From Jannaschia sp. CCS1 (GTDB taxonomy: Bacteria > Pseudomonadota > Alphaproteobacteria > Rhodobacterales > Rhodobacteraceae): a DNA stretch of 64,000 nucleotides. The position numbers were made by a program, and so were the translations under genes. Each line of letters starts with the position of its first letter. The first letter of the stretch is position 1. The notes under the pieces were generated by a model. The model ran no database searches. It was not told the DNA's origin and worked only from the letters and a program-made list of their open reading frames with translations. Location: contig NC_007802.1 of NCBI RefSeq assembly GCF_000013565.1, positions 2,914,001 through 2,978,000 on the forward strand. The letters run 5' to 3'. Below, in pieces: positions 35,655-45,310 of the stretch.

Positions 35655-36379
35655 ACGAGGGGCGCGTCGTCCCGTGCAATCACACGGGTCAGCGAGGAAC
35701 CAACGATCACCATCGTCTGCATGTCCGCCATCTCTGGCGTGGCGTCTGCGAGAGTCGTGACGCGCAGGGATTGGTCGGGGCGTGAGACGGCGCGGGCAAA
35801 GATCATCACGCGGCCGGGCTCACAACACTCCCGCAGGGTCGCAAGTGTTTTCACGAACCCGTCTGGCCGTGATTTGGAGCGCGGATTGTAGAAGGCCATG
35901 GCGAAATCGGCTTCTGCGGCCAAGCGTAGGCGGCTGTCGATCAACGCCCAGGGCTTGAGATTGTCCGAGAGGTTGATGGTGCAGAAATCATGACCCAAAG
36001 GAGCGCCCGCGGCGGCAGCGGCGGCCAGCATTGCGGTGATCCCCGGCAGGACGCGGATGTCGAGGGTTCGCCACTCCGCCGGCCCCGTCTCCGCCGCCTC
36101 AAACACAGCCGATGCCATGGCAAACACGCCCGGATCGCCCGAGCTGACGACAACGACGCGATGACCTTCAGCGGCCATCTGCAATGCATGAACCGCCCGA
36201 TCCAGCTCGACCCGGTTGTCACTTTCATGCAACGTCAGACCGTCGCGTGGGGCGATCCGGCGCACATAGGGGATGTAGCCCACGATATCCGTGGCCTCGG
36301 CAATTGCCGCCGTGACCTCAGGCGTGATCATCGCCTCGGCGCCGGGACCCAGACCGGCTATGACGACCCAACCGGTCAC
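35627..36379 (-). CDS. cobJ: Precorrin-3B C17-methyltransferase
   Basis: A 250-aa methylase that contracts the ring while methylating C17. GLGPGAEAMITPEV, VVVVSSGDPGVFAMASAVFE and VLPGITAMLAAAAAAGAPLGHDFC are typical of CobJ/CbiH, as is FYNPRSKSR. The start overlaps the cobI stop (ATGA). Its 3' end overlaps antisense cobK. Confidence 0.94.
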   Translation of the reverse strand: MTGWVVIAGLGPGAEAMITPEVTAAIAEATDIVGYIPYVRRIAPRDGLTLHESDNRVELDRAVHALQMAAEGHRVVVVSSGDPGVFAMASAVFEAAETGPAEWRTLDIRVLPGITAMLAAAAAAGAPLGHDFCTINLSDNLKPWALIDSRLRLAAEADFAMAFYNPRSKSRPDGFVKTLATLRECCEPGRVMIFARAVSRPDQSLRVTTLADATPEMADMQTMVIVGSSLTRVIARDDAPLVYTPRSVAK

Positions 36380-37113
36380 GGTCTGCGCCCCTGCCCGTGG
36401 ACAAGGATGATGGAGAAATATGGCAGCGTTTCGCCGTCAAACTCAGACAAGGCGCGCACGGTTTGGGCCTCCATGCTGGCGTATTCCACCAGGACCGCGC
36501 GGTCCGCCTTGCCTGACGCCGTGAGCGCCCGGCGCACCTTGGGCAGGTTGCGCCCGATCTTCATCACCACAAGCGCATCGGCGCGCCCCATCGCGTCTGT
36601 CAGCGTTGCCTCATCAAGGGTGCCCATGACCGTCGACAGGATATCATCGCCCCAGGTGATCGGCGCACCTGATGCTGTCCAGGCCGCCGACATGCCGGTG
36701 ATCGCGGGCACGACCCGCACGTCGCAGGTGGCCTTGAGGCGTGTGTAGAGGTGCATGAACGAGCCGTAGAAAAACGGGTCCCCCTCGCACAGGACGACGA
36801 CGTCTTCTCCGTTCGACGACAGGGAACACAGGTGCTGCGTGCAGGTTTCATAGAACTCCGACAGCACCTCATTGTAGCGCGGGTCGCTTAGCGGGATCTC
36901 GGTCGTCACCGGGTATTCCATCGCGAATTCAACCGCATCGTCCCGCAAAAGTCCCTCGACACACGTCCGTGCCCGCCCCTTTCGGCCCAGTTTGCGAAAG
37001 AAGGCAATGTGTTTGGAGCCGCGCAAAAGCCGGTCCGCCCGGACGCTCATCAAATCCGGATCGCCGGGGCCAAGGCCCACGCCGTAGATCCTGCCTTTGC
37101 CTTGGCCCGTCAT
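36376..37113 (-). CDS. cobI: Precorrin-2 C20-methyltransferase
   Basis: A 245-aa methylase with YGVGLGPGDPDLMSVRA, VVVLCEGDPFFYGSFMHL and VVPAITGMSAAWTASGAPITWGDD, the CobI/CbiL pattern. It produces precorrin-3A. The ATG at 37113 overlaps the cobH stop as ATGA. The longer open frame upstream is a shadow of cobH. Confidence 0.94.
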   Translation of the reverse strand: MTGQGKGRIYGVGLGPGDPDLMSVRADRLLRGSKHIAFFRKLGRKGRARTCVEGLLRDDAVEFAMEYPVTTEIPLSDPRYNEVLSEFYETCTQHLCSLSSNGEDVVVLCEGDPFFYGSFMHLYTRLKATCDVRVVPAITGMSAAWTASGAPITWGDDILSTVMGTLDEATLTDAMGRADALVVMKIGRNLPKVRRALTASGKADRAVLVEYASMEAQTVRALSEFDGETLPYFSIILVHGQGRRP

Positions 37114-37739
37114 TCCGCACGGCTCGCAATGGCATTGATCGCGGCGACCGTGATAGCGGAGCCTCCCAATCGTCCCTCCACGATCAACGACGGGACGGGG
37201 GCCGCCGCCGACAGCGCATCCTTGCTTTCGCGCGCACCCACAAAGCCCACGGGGCAGCCGATGATGGCAGCGGGGCGTGGGCAGTTTGGATCTTCCAGCA
37301 TTTCCAGAAGATGGAAGAGAGCGGTCGGCGCGTTCCCGATGGCCACCAAGGCGCCGTCCAGACGGTCGCGCCACAGCTCCAGCGCCGCGGCCGACCGGGT
37401 TGTGGCCAAATCCGCCGCCATCGCAGGAACACGGGCGTCGCGGAGCGTACAAATCACGTCATTCTCTGCTGGCAGGCGTTTGCGGGTCACCCCCTCGCTG
37501 ACCATATAGGCATCACAAAAGACGGGCGCGCCGTTGTCCAGCGCAGTCCGCGCGGCTTGCACCATGCCGGGGGCGATTTTCACGACATCCTCCAGCCCCA
37601 CAAGCCCTGCCGCGTGAATCATGCGCACCACGACCTGTTCATCCTCGGCGCTGAACCGTGCCAGATTGGCCTCGGCCCGGATGGTGGCGAAGCTCTCATC
37701 ATAAATGGCCGCGCCGTTTTTCTCGTATTCATAGGGCAT
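37110..37739 (-). CDS. cobH: Precorrin-8X methylmutase
   Basis: A 209-aa enzyme moving the C11 methyl group to C12 to give hydrogenobyrinate. SFATIRAEANL, the catalytic-histidine segment MIHAAGLVGL and the late PAAIIGCPVGFVGARESKDAL are all conserved CobH/CbiC features. It starts twelve bases after cobG. Confidence 0.94.
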   Translation of the reverse strand: MPYEYEKNGAAIYDESFATIRAEANLARFSAEDEQVVVRMIHAAGLVGLEDVVKIAPGMVQAARTALDNGAPVFCDAYMVSEGVTRKRLPAENDVICTLRDARVPAMAADLATTRSAAALELWRDRLDGALVAIGNAPTALFHLLEMLEDPNCPRPAAIIGCPVGFVGARESKDALSAAAPVPSLIVEGRLGGSAITVAAINAIASRAE

Positions 37740-37751
37740 GGTCTGGTTCGG

Positions 37752-38894
37752 TCATCCTTGCGGTATTGAAGCGAGCAACGCATCGGCGGAGATCCCTCTC
37801 ACCACCGGCGCATCCCATGGCGCGCCCTGTCTGACAAGGTCAAACCCGGCGTCGGTTGCCACATATGTCAGGTCGGCGACGCGGGGAAAGGCGCAGCCCT
37901 TGGCGCAACCGCTGACGTGAAGGCTGTGGCCATCGGGCAGTGATGCCACGAGCGTCCGGGCGAGGGACCGTGTCGGGCCACGGGCCTGCGCACAACCGGG
38001 TGCCCCAGTACAGGCATGAACCCGCAGCAGCGGATCATCCGGGGCGCAGAAGCCCGCAGGCACGGATTGAGAGGACCCAATGGCGAGGAGGACGCGTCCG
38101 GGCAAGACACGCAACGTTTCCACATCGCCACTCTGCAACAGCGCCCGAAGCGCCTGTGTGTCGACCTGTCCGAAGGGGGCGCCAAAGAGCCCGCCCTTTG
38201 CCGATCGCGTGGGGCGAGGGCCCTGTCGGCGCGGAACCTCCGTCCATTCCTTCGGCAATTCCACCTCGCGCAGATGCCGGGCCATCCGACCGGCTGCAGG
38301 GCCGCCCGTGGCGACGAACCAATCCACCATGTCTGTCAGCACGGTCAATGCGGTGTCAGATGTCACCGCGCGGCCCGCCGCAGCCCCGTCGGCCACCAGG
38401 ATCAAGCCGCCATCGTCCGCGCGCTCCAGACGGACATCGGCGGGGGCGTCGGTCAACCAGGCCGCACCGCCGGTATCGATGGCATATCCGAATTTCGCCG
38501 GAAGCTCCGGGAGGGCTGGCAAATGGTCCAGCAGCATCCGCGCCAGCTCGAAAGTCTCGTCCCCCGCGTCCCATTCCGGCGTCATGAGCAGGTTGCGCCG
38601 CCCCTCAAGGGTTGGGTCTTCATCCAGAAGTCGCGCTGCTTGCAATGCCTCGATCACGGCCCCGAATGCGGCTTCTGCCACGCCGCGGATCTGGACGTTG
38701 GCGCGGCTGGTCAATTCCAGCGTTCCGGTCCCGTAGGCCTCCGCCACATCACACAGCGCGAGGGCCTGGCGCGCACTGATCTCTCCCATCCAAGGCCGAA
38801 CCCGTACCACTAAACCGTCGCCCGACGCCATCGGGCGGTAGGCCCCCGGACACCAGCCTTTGACGACAGGCTCATTCGCGGTTGGCCCCTTCAT
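37752..38894 (-). CDS. cobG: Precorrin-3B synthase
   Basis: A 380-aa oxygen-dependent enzyme related to sulfite/nitrite reductases. The N-terminal [20 protein letters not shown], the [11 protein letters not shown] segment and the C-terminal [4Fe-4S]/sirohaem-type cysteines in [11 protein letters not shown] and [10 protein letters not shown] are visible. Presence of CobG shows an aerobic pathway. The ATG at 38894 overlaps the cobN stop (ATGA). Confidence 0.92.
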   Translation of the reverse strand: MKGPTANEPVVKGWCPGAYRPMASGDGLVVRVRPWMGEISARQALALCDVAEAYGTGTLELTSRANVQIRGVAEAAFGAVIEALQAARLLDEDPTLEGRRNLLMTPEWDAGDETFELARMLLDHLPALPELPAKFGYAIDTGGAAWLTDAPADVRLERADDGGLILVADGAAAGRAVTSDTALTVLTDMVDWFVATGGPAAGRMARHLREVELPKEWTEVPRRQGPRPTRSAKGGLFGAPFGQVDTQALRALLQSGDVETLRVLPGRVLLAIGSSQSVPAGFCAPDDPLLRVHACTGAPGCAQARGPTRSLARTLVASLPDGHSLHVSGCAKGCAFPRVADLTYVATDAGFDLVRQGAPWDAPVVRGISADALLASIPQG

Positions 38895-41800
38895 TCCGCC
38901 GCCTCCAGATCCGCAAGGATCGAGTTGCGCCGCGATTGCCATAGCCCTACCGCATGCAGCTGCGCGAACCGGTCGCGCATGGCTGCGAGTGCGTGCGGGT
39001 TGGCATCGGACAGAAACGCCGTCACGTCGACCTGACCCAACGTCGCCTCAAAATACGCGTCGAAAAGATGCGAGGGAACAACCGGGGCCAGCTGCGCGAA
39101 GGCGGCCATATTCTCAAGTGTCGCGGCGATTTCAGCGGCACCCCGGAAGCCGTGGCGACGCATGCCGGTGATCCAGTCCGGATTGGCGGCGCGCGCGAGG
39201 ACGACGCGGGCAATCTCTTCCGTCAGCGCCCGGGCACGGGGCTTGGCGGGGTTGGTGACGTCGAGGTGGTAGGCCGTGGCGGTGCCGCCCGTGAGGGATT
39301 GTGCGGCAAGGAATCCCGCCTCATGGGTCGCGTAATCTTCGGCCAGTAGGACATCGGTTTCCGGCAGATCCTGCAGGTGCACGAAGGCATCGGCTTGGGC
39401 GACGCGGCGGCGCAGACCTTCCGCATCCTTGCGGATCGTGTCGCCATCCAAAGCGTAGGATGACGCGGCCAGCCAAGCCGCCCCGGCCGCGGCCCGTGCA
39501 GCCTCCGAGTAATCACCGATCTGGGGGGCTATCCCAACGCCGAAACTGCCCGGTGCCGGCCCGAAAACGCGAGACGTCTCCGTCCCGACATAAGGGTTCC
39601 AGTCGGGGGCCTCATCACGGGCGGCCAGCGCGCGGATCGCTTGGTTGAACAGCGCTGAGAGGGTTGGAAACACGTCCCGGAACAGGCCTGAGACCCGCAG
39701 GGTCACGTCGATGCGGGGGCGATCAAGCTCGGCGATGGGCAGGACCTCGATGCCCGAGACGCGTTCAGATCCCGCATCCCAGATCGGACGCACGCCCAGA
39801 AGCGACAAAGCCATGGCGAATTCCTCGCCGGCCGTACGCATGGTGGCCGAGCCCCAGAGATCGACGATCAGGCCCTTGGGCCAATCGCCCTCATCCTGTA
39901 GATGGCGGCGCATCAACTCTTCGGCCAGCGCCTCACCCTGGGCATAGGCCGCGCGGGTGGGCACCGACCGCGGGTCGGTTGTGTAGAGATTGCGGCCCGT
40001 TGGCAGCACGTCCGCCCGACCCCGGTACGGAGAGCCGGAGGGGCCTGCCGCGATGCGCCTGCCGTCCAGCGCGGCCAGAAGACTTTCGCGTTCCGACCGG
40101 GCTGATGCAGCGCTGTCGAAGGCAGATTGGCCGGGCTCCGGCTGGCCCCAGACATGGAGACCGTCACCGAACTGGCTGTCCTTCACATCGCAGACGAACC
40201 GGTCGATCCGGGTGATCGCCTCGGCGGAGCAGGAGGCTGCGGCGAGGCCCAGATCCCCCTCCACGCCAAGGGCTTGGGCTTCGGCACGGATGTCATCCTG
40301 TAGGCGGTCGCGGCGTTTGGGATCCAGTCCATCGGCGTTAGAAAACTCGTCCAGCAGCGCCTCCAACCGCACAAGCCGGGTCGGCGTTTTGGAAGCCTTC
40401 ATGGGGGGCGGGATATGGCCCAAGGTGACGGCACCGATGCGGCGCTTGGCCTGCGCGGCCTCGCCGGGGTCATTGACGATGAAGGGATAGATGACGGGCA
40501 GCGCACCTGTCAGGGCGTCTGGCCAGCAGGTGCGGGAGAGCGCGACCGATTTTCCCGGCAGCCATTCCAGCGTGCCATGGGCACCGATGTGGATCAGGAC
40601 ATCAGCGTGGCACTGCATCCACAGGTAGAAGGCGACGTAGCCGTGGCGCGGAACGCGGGCGAGATCATGGTATTCGGCGTCGCGAAGCGCAGGCGTTCCG
40701 CGTTCGGGTTGCAGGGCCACGAGGGTTTTCCCACGGCGCAGGATCGGGAGGGCCAGCCCCTCCTCGGTCGCTGTCGCGTCCTCCTCGCAGCTGCCCCATG
40801 CGACGTGGAGCGCGTCCTGGAGAGTTTGGGGAAGGGTTGCGAGGGCAGCCTTGTAGGTCTCGAACGGCCAGATGAGTTGAGCGTCTTGCAGGTCTTCTCC
40901 GGCGACGTTGCCAAGGGCGTCATGGCCCGCATCCGAGAGGTCCCGCAGGATCGCGTTGGCCGACGCAATAGCGTCCAGCCCCACGGCATGGGCCGCGTTC
41001 CATGACCGTCCGGGATAGGTGGAGAGGACCAGCGCCGTGGCGCGGTCCGTCTTCGGTTTTGTCGCCAATGCGTGCCAGGAGGCGATGCGGTCCACAAGGT
41101 GGGTGATACGGTCCGGTTGGGCCTTATGGGCATAGCGCGCGAATTGCAGGTCCGGATCGCGCGCGTCGGGTTCTTTGAACGACGCGACCCCGGCGAAGAT
41201 GCGACCGTCTACCTCTGGCAGGACCACGTGCATGGCAAGATCAGCGGGGGACAGGCCTCGTTCTGCCTCAACCCAAGCCTCCTCTCCGGATGTGGCAAGC
41301 GCGACCTGAAAGACCGGGACGTCTGCTGCATCCAAAGGCGACGCGCCGGAGGCTCCTTTGCCGGAGAAGGACGTCGCGTTGACGATCACGACCGGGGACA
41401 GATGCGTCACCTGCCGGACCGTCCACTCAGCGGCCATCGGCGCTTTGAGCGAGGGCGCGAAGAGGCCCATCACAGAAAATCCCTTGGCCCGGAGCGCGGT
41501 GAACAGGGCACGGATCGGAGCAAGGTCGGCGGAGACGAGGTAGGACCGATAGAAGGTAACCAGGATCAGCGGTGCGTTCCCCTGCCCCGCGAGCACTGGG
41601 CAGCAGAGGCCATCTTCCGGGGTCCAACCCCCGATCATCGGCAAGCCCTTTGCCCCTTTCACCGGTCCCGCATACAGACCGGATGCCAGCGCCATCTGCG
41701 CCAGCGCCGCTTGGGCCGCCACTTCCCCGCCCGCGTCACATAAATGCTGAAGACGACGGAGGGTGGAAACCGGCAGGGTGGAGATGTCGTCGAGCCGCGT

Positions 41801-42163
41801 ATCCTCGCGGCCATCGGCGGGAAGGACGGCCAGAGCGATACCTTTGGCCCGGCACAGCGTTTCAATCTGTTGCAGACCGTAGGGCCAATAAGGCACGCCA
41901 CCGATCAGGCGGATCAGGATGCCCTTGGCCGCGCTCAGGGTCTGCTCAATGTAGGTGTCGACGGACAGCGGATGCTTCAGGGCGGCGATATTGGCCAGTC
42001 TCAGAGATGGCAACGCGCCGGCTGACCTGTGCCACCCTGCCGCAAAAGCACCCAGATCGGAATCCGACAGGGACAGAACCACCAGATCCGCCGGGGTTTG
42101 CGCCAGATCGGTCGGGGTTTCCGTCTCCTCCAACCCGTGGCTTTCGCGGAATACGACGTGCAT
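38891..42163 (-). CDS. cobN: Cobaltochelatase subunit CobN
   Basis: A 1090-aa large chelatase subunit that inserts Co into hydrogenobyrinate a,c-diamide with CobS and CobT (not in the window). Characteristic segments are [19 protein letters not shown] and [21 protein letters not shown], with [28 protein letters not shown] toward the end. It is somewhat shorter than the roughly 1250-aa enzymes of Pseudomonas/Sinorhizobium. Its ATG overlaps the stop of the preceding small gene (TGATG). Confidence 0.93.
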   Translation of the reverse strand: MHVVFRESHGLEETETPTDLAQTPADLVVLSLSDSDLGAFAAGWHRSAGALPSLRLANIAALKHPLSVDTYIEQTLSAAKGILIRLIGGVPYWPYGLQQIETLCRAKGIALAVLPADGREDTRLDDISTLPVSTLRRLQHLCDAGGEVAAQAALAQMALASGLYAGPVKGAKGLPMIGGWTPEDGLCCPVLAGQGNAPLILVTFYRSYLVSADLAPIRALFTALRAKGFSVMGLFAPSLKAPMAAEWTVRQVTHLSPVVIVNATSFSGKGASGASPLDAADVPVFQVALATSGEEAWVEAERGLSPADLAMHVVLPEVDGRIFAGVASFKEPDARDPDLQFARYAHKAQPDRITHLVDRIASWHALATKPKTDRATALVLSTYPGRSWNAAHAVGLDAIASANAILRDLSDAGHDALGNVAGEDLQDAQLIWPFETYKAALATLPQTLQDALHVAWGSCEEDATATEEGLALPILRRGKTLVALQPERGTPALRDAEYHDLARVPRHGYVAFYLWMQCHADVLIHIGAHGTLEWLPGKSVALSRTCWPDALTGALPVIYPFIVNDPGEAAQAKRRIGAVTLGHIPPPMKASKTPTRLVRLEALLDEFSNADGLDPKRRDRLQDDIRAEAQALGVEGDLGLAAASCSAEAITRIDRFVCDVKDSQFGDGLHVWGQPEPGQSAFDSAASARSERESLLAALDGRRIAAGPSGSPYRGRADVLPTGRNLYTTDPRSVPTRAAYAQGEALAEELMRRHLQDEGDWPKGLIVDLWGSATMRTAGEEFAMALSLLGVRPIWDAGSERVSGIEVLPIAELDRPRIDVTLRVSGLFRDVFPTLSALFNQAIRALAARDEAPDWNPYVGTETSRVFGPAPGSFGVGIAPQIGDYSEAARAAAGAAWLAASSYALDGDTIRKDAEGLRRRVAQADAFVHLQDLPETDVLLAEDYATHEAGFLAAQSLTGGTATAYHLDVTNPAKPRARALTEEIARVVLARAANPDWITGMRRHGFRGAAEIAATLENMAAFAQLAPVVPSHLFDAYFEATLGQVDVTAFLSDANPHALAAMRDRFAQLHAVGLWQSRRNSILADLEAAE

Positions 42164-42468
42164 CAGGATGCCTCGCCCGGGTGCAAGGTCATCTGCGTGC
42201 CAATGGCGGCCTGAGCGGTGGCTTTGTCGATGCCCGTCAGCAAGAGGCCGGTGGTGATTGGCTGGACCGCGGCGGGCAGGCGGGGGCTGATCATCTCAAT
42301 TCCCGCAACGCGCGCCGTCACGCCACCGATCACAGCCGTGTGGCCCGGTCGGACGATACCTTCCAACTCCCCGACCACGACCACCACCCCACGGTCGCGG
42401 ATCTCAAACACCGCCTCCACCCGACCTCGGGCCGGGCGGGGTGCCTCGGATGATGGGGTGCCCGGCAT
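42163..42468 (-). CDS. Small protein between cobW and cobN with an EF-Tu domain II-like fold
   Basis: A 101-aa protein of unknown role. The segment VFEIRDRGVVVVVGELEGIVRPGHTA followed by GLLLTGIDKATAQAAIGTQM resembles the beta-barrel domain II of translation GTPases, without any GTPase domain. The ATG at 42468 starts just after the cobW stop. Its position in a riboswitch-led cobalamin operon, coupled to cobN, suggests a role in metal delivery or chelatase assembly, but no function can be read from the sequence. Confidence 0.72.
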   Translation of the reverse strand: MPGTPSSEAPRPARGRVEAVFEIRDRGVVVVVGELEGIVRPGHTAVIGGVTARVAGIEMISPRLPAAVQPITTGLLLTGIDKATAQAAIGTQMTLHPGEAS

Positions 42469-42475
42469 GTCGCGG

Positions 42476-43528
42476 TTACTCTGCGGCGGCCCGTGCCGGG
42501 GCGAGGATGGCACGGATTGCAGCGGGATCTACGTCATCATGCTCGGCAATCACCACGAGACGGCCCTGACGGGGGCGGTCCCCCCAGGGCTGGTCATATT
42601 GGTGGCGGACGCGGGCGCCCACGGCCTGCACCAACAAGCGCATCGGCTTGCCTGCGACGTTGGCATAGCCCTTCACGCGCAGGATATTCTGCGCATTCGC
42701 AAGCTCTTCGATGCGGGCCACGAGGTCCAACGGGTCTGTAACATCGGGGATGTCGACGACGATGCTTTCAAAATCATCATGCTCATGGTCGTCGTGACCG
42801 TCGTGGTGGGATGGGCGCGCGTCCATGTCATCTTCCGCCGCTGCCTCCAGACCAAGAATGACGCGGGGGTCCACCGCACCCTCGGCCACTTCGACGATCG
42901 GCAGCGGGCGCGGCGCTTCAGCGGCGATGATCTCTTTTGCCTTGGCCACCCCGTCCGGCCCCGCAAGATCAGGCTTGGTCAGCAGGATGATGTCAGCACA
43001 GGAGATCTGGTCTTCAAACACCTCCGACAAGGGCGTTTCATGATCTATGCTGTCATCGGCAAGGCGTTGCGCGTCCACCTTGGCCACATCGGGCGCGAAC
43101 CGGCCAGCGGCGACGGCTTCCGCATCGGCCAGTGCAATCACCCCGTCCACGGTGATCTTGGAGCGGATATCAGGCCAGTCAAACGCCTTGAGAAGCGGTT
43201 TCGGAAGGGCCAGGCCGGACGTTTCAATCAAGATGTGCTCAGGCCGCGGGTTCAGCGCCATCAGCGCCTCAATCGTCGGGATGAAATCATCGGCGACCGT
43301 GCAGCAGATACACCCGTTGGCCAGTTCCATGATGTTTTCAGCCGGGCAATCGGGGATCGCGCAGCCTTTCAGGATCTCGCCATCGACGCCCACATCGCCG
43401 AATTCGTTCACGATCACCGCAAGCCGCTTGCCGCCGGGGTTTTGCATGAGATGCGAGATCAACGTGGTCTTGCCAGAGCCCAGAAAGCCGGTGACGACAG
43501 TAACGGGGAGTTTTGCGAGGTCAGCCAT
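42476..43528 (-). CDS. cobW: CobW metallochaperone GTPase
   Basis: A 350-aa G3E GTPase. Walker A GFLGSGKTT is at 14-22, the metal-binding CICC at 73-76, and a His/Asp-rich loop (HHDGHDDHEHDDFE) near residue 270 precedes the CobW C-terminal domain. It is thought to supply cobalt to the CobNST chelatase. The start lies within the end of the DUF1636 gene (8-base overlap), so both are under the riboswitch. Confidence 0.93.
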   Translation of the reverse strand: MADLAKLPVTVVTGFLGSGKTTLISHLMQNPGGKRLAVIVNEFGDVGVDGEILKGCAIPDCPAENIMELANGCICCTVADDFIPTIEALMALNPRPEHILIETSGLALPKPLLKAFDWPDIRSKITVDGVIALADAEAVAAGRFAPDVAKVDAQRLADDSIDHETPLSEVFEDQISCADIILLTKPDLAGPDGVAKAKEIIAAEAPRPLPIVEVAEGAVDPRVILGLEAAAEDDMDARPSHHDGHDDHEHDDFESIVVDIPDVTDPLDLVARIEELANAQNILRVKGYANVAGKPMRLLVQAVGARVRHQYDQPWGDRPRQGRLVVIAEHDDVDPAAIRAILAPARAAAE

Positions 43529-43940
43529 GGGTACAGGCCTCCTTTCCATTGATCGGCGGGATGCGCGCGATGCAGTTGCGTTTGAAATGTTCGGGGCGCG
43601 CACGCCACGGGATCAGGCCGTCTTGCGTGTCGTGATAAAGGGCAATCCCTTCGGCCAGCATGTCCGGATGCGACCCCTCCAGGAAATTTCCGTAAACATA
43701 GGTCCAGCGGGCATCGCCGCCCCGGATCGCCACGGAACAGCCGCTGTCGCAGTTCTGCAGGCATTCCATCGGACGAATCGTGACGCCTTCGGGCATCTCG
43801 CGCTGGATGAGAGCATTGTAGAGTTTCCGGCCCGGACGGTCGCCGTCTTCGGGCGCCTCAAGGCCGCGCAGGCATTTGACGCAGACAAGCACTTCCGTGG
43901 GCGCCCGCTCTCCCAAAACAGGTGGGTTTTCTTTGGCCAT
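43521..43940 (-). CDS. DUF1636 metal-binding protein (thioredoxin-like ferredoxin fold)
   Basis: A 139-aa protein with cysteines in VLVCVKCLRG (C20, C23) and ECLQNCDSGCSVAI, as in DUF1636 proteins that resemble thioredoxin-like [2Fe-2S] ferredoxins. It is the first gene after the cobalamin riboswitch and overlaps cobW, so it is likely part of cobalt handling or redox steps of corrin synthesis. AGGAGGA precedes the ATG at 43940. The role is inferred from context only. Confidence 0.82.
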   Translation of the reverse strand: MAKENPPVLGERAPTEVLVCVKCLRGLEAPEDGDRPGRKLYNALIQREMPEGVTIRPMECLQNCDSGCSVAIRGGDARWTYVYGNFLEGSHPDMLAEGIALYHDTQDGLIPWRARPEHFKRNCIARIPPINGKEACTHG

Positions 43941-43986
43941 TCTTCCTCCTCCGGGGCACCCCGCCCGGGCTATGCGTTTCACAGGT

Positions 43987-44147
43987 GATGGCAGGTCTCC
44001 TGGCTTGCGGGTCAGGGCGGGGCCTGCGCCTTCCCGAGCTTGTCGGCTCAGTGGCATACGCAGGTCCGCTCACCGCTTACAGTTGCGGGGGCAGCCGCGG
44101 GGTTTCACCGCGTTCCCTCTTAGGCCCTCCAAGAAGGGCACCATCGC
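43987..44147 (-). ncRNA. Cobalamin (AdoCbl) riboswitch
   Basis: Read on the minus strand, it shows the 5' GGTGCC, AAGAGGGAA, GGTGAAACCC, the GCTGCCCCCGCAACTGTAA core, the B12-box-type segment GCCACTGAGCC with GGGAAGGC, and the 3' GCCAGGAGACCTGCC. All are standard cobalamin riboswitch elements in the right order. It precedes DUF1636-cobW-cobN-cobGHIJ, which B12 should repress. A G/C-rich palindrome (43952-43963) lies between it and the AGGAGGA of the first gene and could sequester that site. Confidence 0.95.
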
Positions 44148-44175
44148 CGTGACCCTGTTCATGGGGCGCGGGCCT

Positions 44176-44181
44176 TGTCAA
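44176..44181 (-). promoter_or_regulatory. Candidate -35 element for the riboswitch-led cob operon
   Basis: A consensus TTGACA on the minus strand lies about 30 bases upstream of the riboswitch. No clear -10 hexamer is visible in the G/C-rich sequence after it, so the call is tentative. Confidence 0.35.
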
Positions 44182-44232
44182 TCTGTGCGATTGCGGACAA
44201 GCCTTCGGTCAGGCCGCAGGAGGACCGAAGAC

Positions 44233-44853
44233 ATGACCGAAGACACCACCGCCGAGAACGCCCGTCACACCGAGAAGATGCGCAAGATCAAAGCGGCGCG
44301 CGACAAGATGATGGAGACCAAGACCGAAGAAAAAGGTCTGATCATGGTCCATACGGGGCCGGGCAAGGGAAAGTCATCCAGCGGATTCGGGATGGTCATG
44401 CGGTCCATTCAGCACGGCATGGGCTGCGCCGTGGTGCAGTTCATCAAGGGCAATTGGGCGACCGGCGAAAAGAGCTTCCTGCGCGAGCGTTTCGCCGATG
44501 AGTGCCGGTTTTTTGTGTCTGGCGAAGGATTTACCTGGGAGACCCAGGACAAGGAGCGCGACATCGCCGCCGCGCAAAACGGCTGGACCATCGCGCAAGA
44601 GCAGATCCTGGACCCGGAGATTGATTTCGTGCTGCTCGATGAGATCAACATCGCCCTGCGTTATGATTATCTGGACATCGACGAGGTCGTGGACTTTCTG
44701 CTGACCCGCAAGCCGCGGATGACCCACGTCTGCCTGACAGGTCGCAATGCAAAGCCAGAATTGATTGAGGCCGCCGATCTGGTGACGGAAATGACGCTGA
44801 TCAAGCATCCATTCCGCGACGGCGTAAAAGCCCAGAAAGGCGTGGAGTTCTGA
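44233..44853 (+). CDS. cobO: Cob(I)yrinic acid a,c-diamide adenosyltransferase
   Basis: A 206-aa CobA/BtuR-type corrinoid adenosyltransferase with the P-loop TGPGKGKSSS (41-50), the FIKGNWATGEKSFL segment and LLDEINIALRYDYL. It attaches the upper adenosyl ligand. The ATG at 44233 has AGGAGG nine bases before it. The open frame further upstream overlaps the riboswitch and is not real. It diverges from the riboswitch-led operon. Confidence 0.94.
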   Translation: MTEDTTAENARHTEKMRKIKAARDKMMETKTEEKGLIMVHTGPGKGKSSSGFGMVMRSIQHGMGCAVVQFIKGNWATGEKSFLRERFADECRFFVSGEGFTWETQDKERDIAAAQNGWTIAQEQILDPEIDFVLLDEINIALRYDYLDIDEVVDFLLTRKPRMTHVCLTGRNAKPELIEAADLVTEMTLIKHPFRDGVKAQKGVEF

Positions 44854-45308
44854 TGCCCAAAATCGGCACGCCCATAGTTGAAGAAGGCCACGATGAGATC
44901 GGGCGCTTCCGCGCCGAGTTGCTGTCTGACACGGGCGGGCTGACCCAATTCGGCGCGTTCATTGAGACGCTATGGCCCGGCGGATCTGCATCCAAGGACC
45001 ATTGGCACGCCAACGAGGACGAGATGGTCCATGTTCTGGAGGGCGTGGCGACGCTGGTGGAAGGCGGTGTGGCGTCCGAGCTGCACGCCGGGGACACCGC
45101 GTGTTTCAAGGCCGGGGTCGCGGTCGGGCACCATCTGGAAAACCGCTCGGACGCGCCGGTGCGCTATCTGGTGATCGGCACACGTTCCGGCGATGATGTC
45201 GTGACCTATTCTGCAACGGGCGAGACGGTCACGATCCGCGATGGCGAGAAGGTCTACCGGGATGCGGACGGGGTCGAGACGGCGCGCAAGCCGTATCACG
45301 GGGCCTGA
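44853..45308 (+). CDS. Cupin-domain protein between cobO and cobQ
   Basis: A 151-aa single-domain cupin. The first motif is [23 protein letters not shown] and the second is [21 protein letters not shown], so a metal site (H, H, E, H) is plausible. It overlaps the cobO stop (TGATG) and lies two bases before cobQ, so it is co-translated with cobalamin enzymes. Its reaction or ligand is unknown. Confidence 0.85.
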   Translation: MPKIGTPIVEEGHDEIGRFRAELLSDTGGLTQFGAFIETLWPGGSASKDHWHANEDEMVHVLEGVATLVEGGVASELHAGDTACFKAGVAVGHHLENRSDAPVRYLVIGTRSGDDVVTYSATGETVTIRDGEKVYRDADGVETARKPYHGA

Positions 45309-45310
45309 GA

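Noticed and set aside
43541-44057. N-terminal extension of the DUF1636 gene beyond 43940
   Set aside because: The extra codons fall in the 3' part of the riboswitch; the ATG at 43940 has AGGAGGA.
43876-44232. N-terminal extension of cobO
   Set aside because: It translates the antisense of the cobalamin riboswitch; a clear AGGAGG precedes the ATG at 44233.
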